Assembly: GCF_001457775.1 (NCBI RefSeq)
Contig: NZ_CYSG01000012.1
Coordinates: 1-64,000, forward strand
Direction: 5' to 3'
Length of the DNA: 64,000 nt
Source of the DNA: Phaeobacter sp. CECT 5382
Lineage (GTDB): Bacteria > Pseudomonadota > Alphaproteobacteria > Rhodobacterales > Rhodobacteraceae
How positions within the stretch are numbered: the stretch's first letter is position 1; each line of letters starts with the position of its first letter. The notes under the pieces were generated by a model. The model was not told the DNA's origin and ran no database searches. It worked only from the letters and a program-made list of their open reading frames with translations. The position numbers were made by a program, and so were the translations under genes. Shown piece by piece: positions 8,666-16,844 of this stretch.

Positions 8666-11619
8666 ACCAGATCAACCGACTGACTGGCGGCCAGATCAAC
8701 CGCAACAAAGAACTGAACTTCCGCTTTGACGGTCGCAGCTTCAAAGGGTTCGAGGGCGACACGCTGGCCTCGGCTTTGCTTGCCAACGGCGAGCGCCTGA
8801 TGGGCCGGTCTTTCAAATATCACCGCCCCCGCGGCGTGCTGACCGCTGGCTCAGAAGAGCCCAATGCGCTGGTCGAGCTGCGCCAGGGCAATCGGCAAGA
8901 GCCCAACACCCGTGCCACCGTGGCCGAGCTGTTTGAGGGGCTTGAGGCCAATGCTCAGAACGCCTGGCCCTCGCTGCGTTTTGACGCCATGGCGGTAAAT
9001 GACCGTTTCAGCAATTTCCTGACCGCAGGGTTCTACTACAAGACCTTCATGTGGCCAAAACCGTTCTGGGAAAAGGTCTATGAGCCAATCATTCGCAAAG
9101 CCGCCGGCCTGGGCTCTATCTCTTTTGAGGAAGACCCGGATCTCTATGACAAGGGTTTTCTGCATTGTGATCTGCTGATCATCGGTGCCGGGCCTTCTGG
9201 TCTGGCCGCTGCATTGACCGCCGGTCGTTCTGGCGCGCGGGTGATCCTCGCAGATGAGGACTTCCGCATGGGCGGACGTCTCAATGCTGAGACCCTGACG
9301 CTGGGCGATGCATCCGGTTCTGACTGGGCGGCTGAGGCCCATGCGGAACTGGCCAGCCTCGACAACGTGCGTCTGATGACCCGCACCACTGTCATTGGTG
9401 CTTTTGATCATGGTATCTATGGTGCAGTCGAACGCGTGCAGGATCACCTACCGCAAACCATTGCCGACAAGCCGCGTCAGATCCTCTGGCGGATCTATTC
9501 GCGGAAGGCGATGCTCTGCGCGGGTGCAATGGAGCGCCCGATTGCCTTTGCCGACAATGATCGCCCCGGTGTGATGCTGGCCTCGGCTGTGCGGTCTTAT
9601 GTGAACCGCTGGGCTGCAGCTCCGGCGCAGGAGATCGCCATCTTTACCAATAACGACGATGGCCACCGTACGGCTGCGGATCTGATCGCCAAGGGCGTCA
9701 AAGTACCTGCCGTCATTGATGTACGCGCGGATGCGTCTGCAGTTGTGGGGGCTGAGCTGCTGGCCGGGGCAGAGGTGATTGGCACCGAAGGCCGTCTGGG
9801 ACTCACGTCTGTCACCGTGCGTCTCGCCAATGGGCAGACCCGCAAGATCAACTGCGGTGCCCTGGCTGTGTCTGGCGGTTGGAACCCAAATCTGCATCTG
9901 ACCTGTCACCAGCGTGGGCGACCGCAGTGGAATGCCGACCTCGCGGGTTTTGTGCCCGGACCCGATCTGCCAAGTGGCATGTCGGTTGCAGGCGCCGCCA
10001 ATGGTCAGCTCTCAACCGCGCAGGCCCTGGCGGGCGGCGCTATGGGGGCAGTCGCTGCTCTGAACGCGCTGGGCATTGCAGCTAAACCCGCTGAGCTGCC
10101 GCAGGCGGAAGATGCGCCGATTGCTTTGAAACCTTTCTGGCATGTTCAGGGCGGCAAATCCCGTGCCTGGGTCGATCAGCAGAACGATGTGACCGTCAAG
10201 GATGTGAGGTTGGCGCATCAGGAGAACTTTGTCTCTGTTGAGCACCTGAAGCGCTATACCACGCTTGGCATGGCCACGGATCAGGGCAAGACCTCAAACA
10301 TGCTGGGGTTGGCTGTGATGGCTGAACTCACTGGCAAAACCATCCCTGAAACCGGCACCACCATTTTCCGCCCGCCCTACACGCCCGTGCCCATGGGCAC
10401 CATGGCGGGACGCGCCACGGGCAAGCACTTCCACCCGACCCGCAAGACGCCCTCACATACCTGGGCCGAAGAGAAGGGCGCGGTTTTCACCGAGGTGGGC
10501 GACTGGCTGCGGGCGCAGTGGTTCCCCAGACAGGGCGAGACCCATTGGCGTCAGTCGGTGGATCGTGAAGTCTTGCAGACGCGCAAATCGGTTGGTGTCT
10601 GCGACGTGACCACCCTGGGCAAGATCGACGTGCAGGGCAAAGACGCTGCCACCTTCCTCAACAAGGTCTATGCCAATGCCTTTGCCAAATTGCCGGTGGG
10701 CAAGGTGCGCTATGGTCTGATGCTGCGCGAAGATGGCATTGCCTATGACGATGGCACCGCCGCGCGTCTGGCCGAAGATCATTTCGTCGTCACCACCACC
10801 ACCGCCAATGCGGTGCTGGCCTATCGCAATATGGAATTTGCGCGTCAGTGTCTCTGGCCTGATCTCGATGTGCAGCTGATCTCCACCACCGAGGCCTGGG
10901 CGCAATATGCCGTGGCCGGTCCCAATGCCCGCAGGCTGTTGGAAAAAATCGTTGATGCCGATGTGGACATCTCCAACGCGGGCTTCCCCTTCATGGCCTG
11001 CGGTGAGATCACCGTTTGTGGGGGGCTGCGGGCGCGCCTGTTCCGGATCTCGTTCTCGGGTGAGCTGGCCTATGAAATCGCGGTGCCAACCCGCTATGGA
11101 GATGGTCTGGTACGCGCCTTGATGGAGGCCGGAGAAGAGTTCGATGTGACACCCTATGGCACCGAAGCCTTGGGCGTGATGCGGATTGAAAAAGGCCATG
11201 CTGCCGGCAATGAGCTGAACGGCACGACCACAGCACTTAACCTTGGCCTTGGCCGGATGGTCAGCAAAAAGAAAGACTGCATCGGCAACACCCTGAGCGA
11301 ACGTTCGGGGCTGAGCGATGAGAGTGGTCTGCGCCTGGTTGGCTTTAAGCCGATCAAGGCTCATGATCCCGTGACAGCGGGTGCACATCTGATGAACGCC
11401 AGCGGCGAGATCAGTGCAACCACCGATCAGGGCTATGTCACCTCGGCCTGTTTCTCACCCAACTTGGGCTGCTCGATTGGCATTGGTTTCCTCAAGGATG
11501 GGGCCAATCGCCTTGGCGAGGTGCTGCGCGCGGCAAACCCGCTGGAAGGCCAGACTGTTGAGGTCGAAGTGGTCTCGGCACATTTCATCGATCCGGAAGG
11601 GGAACGTCTTCGTGCATAA
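8662..11619 (+). CDS. soxA: Sarcosine oxidase-like alpha subunit
   Basis: The 985-residue protein has the normal length and order for the family: an N-terminal 2Fe-2S-ferredoxin-like region with FDGRSFKGFEGDTLASAL, a dinucleotide-binding domain with LLIIGAGPSGLAAALTAGRS at about residues 171-190, and a C-terminal aminomethyltransferase (GcvT-like) half from about residue 600. The alpha subunit holds NAD and the folate site where the released C1 unit becomes 5,10-methylene-tetrahydrofolate. It overlaps soxD by 4 bases and soxG by 8, so the four subunits are probably made in step. The C-terminal motif YGTEALGVMRIEKGHAAG is intact, suggesting a working folate domain. Confidence 0.93.
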   Translation: MNQINRLTGGQINRNKELNFRFDGRSFKGFEGDTLASALLANGERLMGRSFKYHRPRGVLTAGSEEPNALVELRQGNRQEPNTRATVAELFEGLEANAQNAWPSLRFDAMAVNDRFSNFLTAGFYYKTFMWPKPFWEKVYEPIIRKAAGLGSISFEEDPDLYDKGFLHCDLLIIGAGPSGLAAALTAGRSGARVILADEDFRMGGRLNAETLTLGDASGSDWAAEAHAELASLDNVRLMTRTTVIGAFDHGIYGAVERVQDHLPQTIADKPRQILWRIYSRKAMLCAGAMERPIAFADNDRPGVMLASAVRSYVNRWAAAPAQEIAIFTNNDDGHRTAADLIAKGVKVPAVIDVRADASAVVGAELLAGAEVIGTEGRLGLTSVTVRLANGQTRKINCGALAVSGGWNPNLHLTCHQRGRPQWNADLAGFVPGPDLPSGMSVAGAANGQLSTAQALAGGAMGAVAALNALGIAAKPAELPQAEDAPIALKPFWHVQGGKSRAWVDQQNDVTVKDVRLAHQENFVSVEHLKRYTTLGMATDQGKTSNMLGLAVMAELTGKTIPETGTTIFRPPYTPVPMGTMAGRATGKHFHPTRKTPSHTWAEEKGAVFTEVGDWLRAQWFPRQGETHWRQSVDREVLQTRKSVGVCDVTTLGKIDVQGKDAATFLNKVYANAFAKLPVGKVRYGLMLREDGIAYDDGTAARLAEDHFVVTTTTANAVLAYRNMEFARQCLWPDLDVQLISTTEAWAQYAVAGPNARRLLEKIVDADVDISNAGFPFMACGEITVCGGLRARLFRISFSGELAYEIAVPTRYGDGLVRALMEAGEEFDVTPYGTEALGVMRIEKGHAAGNELNGTTTALNLGLGRMVSKKKDCIGNTLSERSGLSDESGLRLVGFKPIKAHDPVTAGAHLMNASGEISATTDQGYVTSACFSPNLGCSIGIGFLKDGANRLGEVLRAANPLEGQTVEVEVVSAHFIDPEGERLRA

Positions 11620-12178
11620 TCTCAAACCCATGACCGCCCTTGGTGCGGACACACCCCAGATCGATCAGTTTGACGGGTTGGAGATCTCAGAACGCCCCGA
11701 TTTTGCCCTCGCCAGCCTTTCGATAAGACTGGGGCGCGACGTGCAGTGTGCTGAGCAGGCAAAAGCCTATCTCGGCTTTGATCTGCCGGAACCGGGGCAG
11801 GGGCATTTATCTGATCCCTTTTCTTGTTTTTGGATGGGACCGGTTCAGTGGATGATCTCGGCCCCACATGACAGCCATGAGGATCTGGCGGTGGCCTTGA
11901 AACAGGCCGTCGGTGATGCTGGCTCTATCAGTGAACAAACAGACGGCTGGTGCCGGTTTGATCTGTCTGGTCCGGGGCTGACAGCGGTCCTGGAACGGCT
12001 GTGCAATGTTGATCTGGCCAGTCTGGCAAGCGGTGATGCCCGTCGGGTTCGGTTGGAGCATCTGGGCTGTTTTGTCTGGTGCCTGAAACCGGCGGAAGCG
12101 GTGGCTGTGCTGGGGCCGCGGTCTTCGGCAGCCTCGCTGCATCATGCGCTGGTTGGCGCGGCAAAATCAGCACTTTGA
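11612..12178 (+). CDS. soxG: Sarcosine oxidase-like gamma subunit
   Basis: This 188-residue protein closes soxBDAG and has the weakly conserved gamma-subunit pattern, including WMISAPHDSHEDLAVAL, DGWCRFDLSGPG and the late CFVWCLKP segment. In the tetramer it contacts the folate domain of alpha. I prefer the GTG start at 11612, overlapping soxA by 8 bases, because GGGGA lies at the right distance; the internal ATG at 11630 has no ribosome binding site. A hairpin follows closely and is shared with the end of the convergent regulator gene. Confidence 0.85.
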   Translation: MHNLKPMTALGADTPQIDQFDGLEISERPDFALASLSIRLGRDVQCAEQAKAYLGFDLPEPGQGHLSDPFSCFWMGPVQWMISAPHDSHEDLAVALKQAVGDAGSISEQTDGWCRFDLSGPGLTAVLERLCNVDLASLASGDARRVRLEHLGCFVWCLKPAEAVAVLGPRSSAASLHHALVGAAKSAL

Positions 12179-12186
12179 GGCGCTGC

Positions 12187-12230
12187 AAAAATCCTACATC
12201 GACGGCAGTACGCTGTCGTCGGTGATTTTT
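12187..12230. terminator. Bidirectional terminator-like hairpin between soxG and the GlxA-type regulator
   Basis: AAAAATC at 12187-12193 pairs with GATTTTT at 12224-12230, and the inner arms (11 bases each, 9 pairing) flank a TACG loop. The stem has A/T runs on both sides, the usual form of an intrinsic terminator working in both directions. Its right part lies inside the last codons of the regulator gene. Confidence 0.6.
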
Positions 12231-13279
12231 AGCGATGTCTTGGCCTGGCGTTCCTTTTGCGGGCTGATGCCATAGATTTCGCGGTAGTGGCGCTGAAAGG
12301 CGGCAGGTGAGCTATAGCCAACCGTATAGGCAATGCTGGTGATGCTGTCGCGCCCATAGAGCACCAGCTGCCGTGCCTCCTTCATGCGCATTTGCCGATA
12401 GTACTTCAGTGGGCTTTGGCCAGTGGCACGTTTGAAACTGCGTTCAAGACTGCGCGATGACATATGGATTTCTTCAGCGACCGCGCTGATCTGGATTGGC
12501 TCTTCGATGTGGCGGGCAAAGACCTCGATTGCCTGCGCTACTTTGGGGGGGAGCATGTCGTGGCTGGCGGCATTGCCCAGAGCAGGCAATTTCTGACGTA
12601 CCGAGGCACCGCGCACAAAGGGGTGCTGAAACCAGCAGGCGGTTTCTGTGGTGATGGCCGGACCCAGACGGGCCTCGATATGGTTGAGCATCAGATCAAA
12701 CACCGCCGCCGCACCCGAGGCCGTCTGACAGGCGCCCTGATCGCTCAGTACAGTCTGCAGGATGTCGATTTCGGGGAATTCAGCCTGAAAAGCGGCCTCG
12801 TAACACCAATGGACCGACATTGGCTGGCCAGCCATCAAACCACTGCGCGCCAGCGGGAAAATACCACCACTGAAAGCTCCAATGCGGCCCCCGGCACGCA
12901 GGTGGCGCTGCAGAGCGGCGTTGGCCTTGATCGGGTCCTCAAAGCACCCGTCGGGACTTGCGACAAAGAAGACATGATCCAGCGCTGTTTCGGGTCCAGT
13001 GGCCTCTGCCAGGCGCAGGTCCGGGGCAAAGCAGACACCGGCAGAAGAGGCAATAGGCGCATCATCTTCGGCCAAAATTTTCCAGCGAAAGGCCTCTTCT
13101 CCGGCGATTTCATTGGCGGCCCGCAGCGGTTCGATTGCCGAGGTGAGACAGGCCATTGGGAAGCCGGGAAAGATCAGGAAACCAAGGGTGATCGGTTGGG
13201 TGGCCGACTGTGGGATCGTAGAGGGCCCTGAGCTGCAGGGAGAGAGGGACGGGGAGGGGCTGGATTTCGACCGGGACAT
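12194..13279 (-). CDS. GlxA family transcriptional regulator (class I glutamine amidotransferase-like and AraC domains)
   Basis: The 361-residue protein has a DJ-1/PfpI-like N-terminal domain (about residues 30-200, starting ITLGFLIFPGFPMACL) and a C-terminal AraC-type double helix-turn-helix (about 250-350, with MSSRSLERSFKRATGQSPLKYY). This is the architecture of GbdR and CdhR, which control glycine betaine and carnitine catabolism in pseudomonads. That makes it a good candidate activator of the surrounding amine-oxidation genes, sensing a pathway intermediate. It lies directly after the LysR gene with no gap, so the two regulators are probably co-transcribed. The exact inducer cannot be read from sequence. 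Confidence 0.88.
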   Translation of the reverse strand: MSRSKSSPSPSLSPCSSGPSTIPQSATQPITLGFLIFPGFPMACLTSAIEPLRAANEIAGEEAFRWKILAEDDAPIASSAGVCFAPDLRLAEATGPETALDHVFFVASPDGCFEDPIKANAALQRHLRAGGRIGAFSGGIFPLARSGLMAGQPMSVHWCYEAAFQAEFPEIDILQTVLSDQGACQTASGAAAVFDLMLNHIEARLGPAITTETACWFQHPFVRGASVRQKLPALGNAASHDMLPPKVAQAIEVFARHIEEPIQISAVAEEIHMSSRSLERSFKRATGQSPLKYYRQMRMKEARQLVLYGRDSITSIAYTVGYSSPAAFQRHYREIYGISPQKERQAKTSLKITDDSVLPSM

Positions 13280-14215
13280 CTAAAGCACCTGCATTTGATG
13301 CGAAATGGGAGCGGGGATCGGCGGGGTCAGATCTGCGACGGTGGGAATGATTTTGCGCTCAAGTTCACGCGCTGCCGGTGAGGCAGGCGTGTCGGATTTG
13401 CGCAGCAGGTGAATTTGCCGCCGCGCGGTGATATCGGCCAGAGGGCAAAAGGCCAACCCGGATGATTCGGCCAGATCAGCCGTCATTTCCGGAAGCAATG
13501 TCACGCCAAGACCAGCGCGGACCATGGCCAGGATCGAGGTCATGTTGTGAATTTTCAGCAGCGAAGCTTCGTGTAGCTCCTGTGACTGAGGGGCTGAGAT
13601 CTGTGCTGAAAGCTCATTGGCAATGAACCGGTGTGGCGTGATGTCTTGCCAGCTCAGCGGTACCCCTGATCGGGCCTGCGCCAAGGCCAGCGGATGGGCC
13701 TTGGGGCAGACCAGACCAAAAGCATCCGAGATCAGGTTCTGACGATAGAGATTAGCACCATATTGTCCCACAGTCGCCAGTCCGATGTCGACTCGTTCGC
13801 GCGCCAGTTCGCGCAGAACTGAAGCGGAATCCATGTCCCGCAGTTCGATCTTCACGTCGGGGAAGTCTTTGGTGTAGCTCAGAATTGCCTGTGGCAGGAT
13901 GCTGCCGGCCACCGAAGGAACCGCAGCGATGCGCACGTGCCCTTGCCGGGCCGAGGCAAAGCCTTCGATTGCCTGAACTGTGCTGTCAAACTGGCGCAGC
14001 TCATGCTCAGCTTGTTCTAACACAAACTCTCCCAGCGCGCTCAGCTTGTTCTTGCGGTCGGTCTCAAACAGCGGTTCGCCCAGGTGGTTTTCCAGCTGCT
14101 TGAGCATCATCGAAACGGCCGAGGGTGTGCGCCCCAACTGATCAGCCGCTTCGCTGAGCTTGCCGCGACGCGCCACAGTGGCAAAGCAGCGGAGCATTTC
14201 GATTTTGATCGACAC
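13280..14215 (-). CDS. LysR family transcriptional regulator
   Basis: The 311-residue product has the LysR winged helix-turn-helix at residues 1-60 (LSEAADQLGRTPSAVSMMLKQLENHLGEPLF) followed by a periplasmic-binding-like effector domain. It is transcribed away from the aldehyde dehydrogenase gene, the classic arrangement in which a LysR protein controls its divergent neighbour and itself. Its stop codon is immediately adjacent to the start of the GlxA-type regulator. The AT-rich gap at 14216-14336 would be its binding region. The effector is unknown. Confidence 0.88.
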   Translation of the reverse strand: MSIKIEMLRCFATVARRGKLSEAADQLGRTPSAVSMMLKQLENHLGEPLFETDRKNKLSALGEFVLEQAEHELRQFDSTVQAIEGFASARQGHVRIAAVPSVAGSILPQAILSYTKDFPDVKIELRDMDSASVLRELARERVDIGLATVGQYGANLYRQNLISDAFGLVCPKAHPLALAQARSGVPLSWQDITPHRFIANELSAQISAPQSQELHEASLLKIHNMTSILAMVRAGLGVTLLPEMTADLAESSGLAFCPLADITARRQIHLLRKSDTPASPAARELERKIIPTVADLTPPIPAPISHQMQVL

Positions 14216-14336
14216 TTCAATTTTCCTGAAATTAACTTAACTTATTTTAGTTTGAATGAATCCGTTTCCAGAGTCCATAAGCATCGAACGCAATTGCATG
14301 CTGACTGATACGCTGACTGATACGGGGACCCTTCTC
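14216..14336. promoter_or_regulatory. Divergent promoter region, LysR gene and aldehyde dehydrogenase gene
   Basis: This 121-base gap is strongly AT-rich at its left side, with several TTAACTTA/TAGTTTGA-like elements of the loose T-N11-A form bound by LysR proteins. No single perfect palindrome stands out. A GGGGA element serves the downstream ATG at 14337. Confidence 0.4.
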
Positions 14337-15788
14337 ATGAGCGAACTTCAAAAAAACCTGATTGCCGGCGAATGGCTGGCTGGCGAAAGCGAGATCGAGA
14401 ACCGCAACCCGTCTGATCTGTCGGATCTGGTCGGGATCTTTGCGCAGGCGTCTTCGGATCAGCTGGAAGCAACCCTGGATCAGGCCCGCGTCGCCCAGGC
14501 TGAATGGGCCGCCTATGGGCTGGAGCGCAAGCAGGCCGTCTTGAACGCTATTGGCAACGAGATGATGACCCGCGCCGAAGAGCTGGGTACATTGCTGTCG
14601 CGCGAAGAGGGCAAACCGCTGGCCGAAGGCAAAGGCGAAGTTTACCGCGCCGGTCAGTTTTTCACCTACTATGCTGCTGAATGTCTGCGTCAGCTGGGGG
14701 AAAATGCGGATTCCGTCCGTGACGGCGTCGAAATCGATGTACGCCGTGAACCTATCGGCACTGTTGCTATCATCAGCCCTTGGAACTTTCCCACAGCGAC
14801 TGCGTCTTGGAAGATCGCGCCGGCCCTGTGCTATGGCAACGCTGTGGTCTGGAAACCCGCCAATGTGACGCCTGCCTCTGCTGTGGCGCTGGCGGAAATT
14901 ATCGAACGTCAGGACATCCCCAAGGGGCTGTTCAGCCTTGTGATGGGTGCCGGCCGCAGCGTCGGTCAGCGTTTGGTGGAAAGCCCCAAGATCGACGCGA
15001 TCTCCTTCACCGGATCGGTTCCTGTTGGCAAAGGTATTGCATCCGCCGCTATCCAGAACCTGACCAAGGTGCAGATGGAGATGGGATCGAAAAATGCGCT
15101 GGCCGTGATGAATGATGCCGATCTTGATCTGGCTGTGACCCTGGCCCTGGGCGGCGCCTTTGGTGGCACCGGTCAGAAATGTACCGCCAGCTCCCGTCTT
15201 GTTGTGCATGCCTCCGTACATGACGCCTTTGTGGAAAAACTGGTGGCAGGCACCCAGGCGATGAAGGTTGGGCACGCGTTGAAAGCAGGCGTGCAGATGG
15301 GCCCCGTCGTGAGCGAGCAGCAGCTCAGCGAGAACCTGGCCTATGTGGATCTTGGCAAATCTGAAGGGGCTGAGCTGGCCTGCGGAGGACAGCGCCTGGA
15401 GATGCCGACCGAGGGTTTCTACATGTCGCCTGGTGTGTTCCTGAACACGACCAACGATATGCGCATCAACCGCGAAGAGATGTTTGCGCCGCTCACCTCG
15501 GTGATCAAGGTTGGCAGCTACGAGGAAGCGCTGAGCGTGGTCAATGACACCAACTTTGGTCTGACTTCGGGCATTGTCACCCAAAGCCTGGCCCGCGCCA
15601 CCCATTTCCGCCGCAACGCGCGCACCGGTGTTGTCACCGTCAACCTGCCGACCGCTGGCACCGATTATCACGTGCCCTTTGGCGGCCGTGGCGACAGCTC
15701 CTATGGCCCGCGCGAGCAGGGCAAGAACGCGGCTGAATTCTACACCACGGTCAAAACCGCCTATATCAGCGCCGGAAAGCCGGTTTGA
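14337..15788 (+). CDS. Aldehyde dehydrogenase, alpha-ketoglutaric semialdehyde dehydrogenase-like
   Basis: With the start at ATG 14337 (GGGGA upstream) the protein has 483 residues and all aldehyde dehydrogenase landmarks: Asn150 in SPWNFP, Lys173 in WKPANV, Glu248 in QMEMGSKN and catalytic Cys282 in GGTGQKCTASS. The overall pattern resembles NAD(P)-dependent 2,5-dioxovalerate (alpha-ketoglutaric semialdehyde) dehydrogenases, which end several proline, hydroxyproline and sugar-acid pathways in 2-oxoglutarate. Its TGA shares a base with the start of the dipeptidase-like gene, so it leads an operon. The frame extends 27 codons further upstream, without a better start. The substrate assignment is tentative. 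Confidence 0.85.
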   Translation: MSELQKNLIAGEWLAGESEIENRNPSDLSDLVGIFAQASSDQLEATLDQARVAQAEWAAYGLERKQAVLNAIGNEMMTRAEELGTLLSREEGKPLAEGKGEVYRAGQFFTYYAAECLRQLGENADSVRDGVEIDVRREPIGTVAIISPWNFPTATASWKIAPALCYGNAVVWKPANVTPASAVALAEIIERQDIPKGLFSLVMGAGRSVGQRLVESPKIDAISFTGSVPVGKGIASAAIQNLTKVQMEMGSKNALAVMNDADLDLAVTLALGGAFGGTGQKCTASSRLVVHASVHDAFVEKLVAGTQAMKVGHALKAGVQMGPVVSEQQLSENLAYVDLGKSEGAELACGGQRLEMPTEGFYMSPGVFLNTTNDMRINREEMFAPLTSVIKVGSYEEALSVVNDTNFGLTSGIVTQSLARATHFRRNARTGVVTVNLPTAGTDYHVPFGGRGDSSYGPREQGKNAAEFYTTVKTAYISAGKPV

Positions 15789-16777
15789 TGCAGCCAAATT
15801 TCAGAATTGACGGGCTGCAATATGCCAACTGGTCGGAAAAGATCTTCCGCCAGCTGCGGGCGGGGGGCGTGGATGCGATCCACGTCACCATCGCCTATCA
15901 CGAGAACTTTCGTGAAACGGTTCTGAACTTTGAACAGTGGAATCGCTGGTTCGAACAATACCCGGATCTGATCATGAAGGGGCAATGGGCCTCTGACATC
16001 GATAAGGCCCGCGAAACTGGGCGCACCGCCGTGTTCTTTGGTTTTCAAAACCCCAGCCCGATGGAAGACGACATCGGGCTGGTTGAAATCCTGCACACAT
16101 TGGGCGCACGGTTCATGCAGCTGACCTATAACAACCAGTCGCTGCTGGCGACCGGCTGTTACGAGGCCGAAGACGGCGGCATCACCCGCATGGGTCGTCA
16201 GGTCATCAAAGAGATGAACCGGGTTGGTCTGGTAGTGGATATGAGCCATTCCGGTGATCGCTCCACCATTGAGGCAGCCGAGATTTCAGAGCGCCCCATC
16301 GCCATCACCCATGCCAATCCACATGAGTGGTCGCCGGCCCTGCGCAACAAAAAGGATGATGTTATCCGGGCCGTTACGCAGAATGGTGGGATGCTGGGGT
16401 TTTCGGTCTATCCGCATCATCTGAAGGGCAAATCCGACTGCACGTTGGAAAGCTTTTGCGAGATGATCGCGCGGGCGGCTGAAAAATACGGCGCCGCGCA
16501 CCTCGGGATCGGAACCGATCTGTGTCAGGACCAACCTGACAGCATTGTTGAATGGATGCGGGTGGGCCGCTGGAGCAAGGAAATCGACTACGGCGAAGGC
16601 TCTGCTGCTGCCCCCGGTTTCCCGCCGATGCCAACTTGGTTCCATGACAACCGTGACTTTGGCAACATTGAGACCGGACTCAGAGCTACCGGTCTGAGCG
16701 ATGCAGATGTCGCCGGGATCATGGGTGGCAACTGGTACCGGTTCTTCCAAGAAAATTTTGACGCAGCAAACGGATAG
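15788..16777 (+). CDS. Membrane dipeptidase (peptidase M19)-like protein with altered first metal motif
   Basis: The 329-residue product belongs to the renal dipeptidase/M19 amidohydrolase superfamily. VVDMSHSG, IAITHANPHEW and GIGTDLCQD match the second-metal histidines and the late Asp of the family. However, the usual first motif Asp-Gly-His-Asn-Asp reads Asp-Gly-Leu-Gln-Tyr here, so the HxD metal pair is missing. I recall similar proteins beside dimethylglycine and betaine catabolic genes in pseudomonads, which suggests a dedicated hydrolase role rather than peptide turnover. The ATG at 15788 overlaps the preceding stop in TGATG. The substrate is unknown. Confidence 0.8.
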   Translation: MQPNFRIDGLQYANWSEKIFRQLRAGGVDAIHVTIAYHENFRETVLNFEQWNRWFEQYPDLIMKGQWASDIDKARETGRTAVFFGFQNPSPMEDDIGLVEILHTLGARFMQLTYNNQSLLATGCYEAEDGGITRMGRQVIKEMNRVGLVVDMSHSGDRSTIEAAEISERPIAITHANPHEWSPALRNKKDDVIRAVTQNGGMLGFSVYPHHLKGKSDCTLESFCEMIARAAEKYGAAHLGIGTDLCQDQPDSIVEWMRVGRWSKEIDYGEGSAAAPGFPPMPTWFHDNRDFGNIETGLRATGLSDADVAGIMGGNWYRFFQENFDAANG

Positions 16778-16844
16778 CACTGACTTCCAGCTGCAAACGT
16801 GAGTGACGGGAACGCGCGACCCGTTTCCCGGGGAGGGGAAAACT

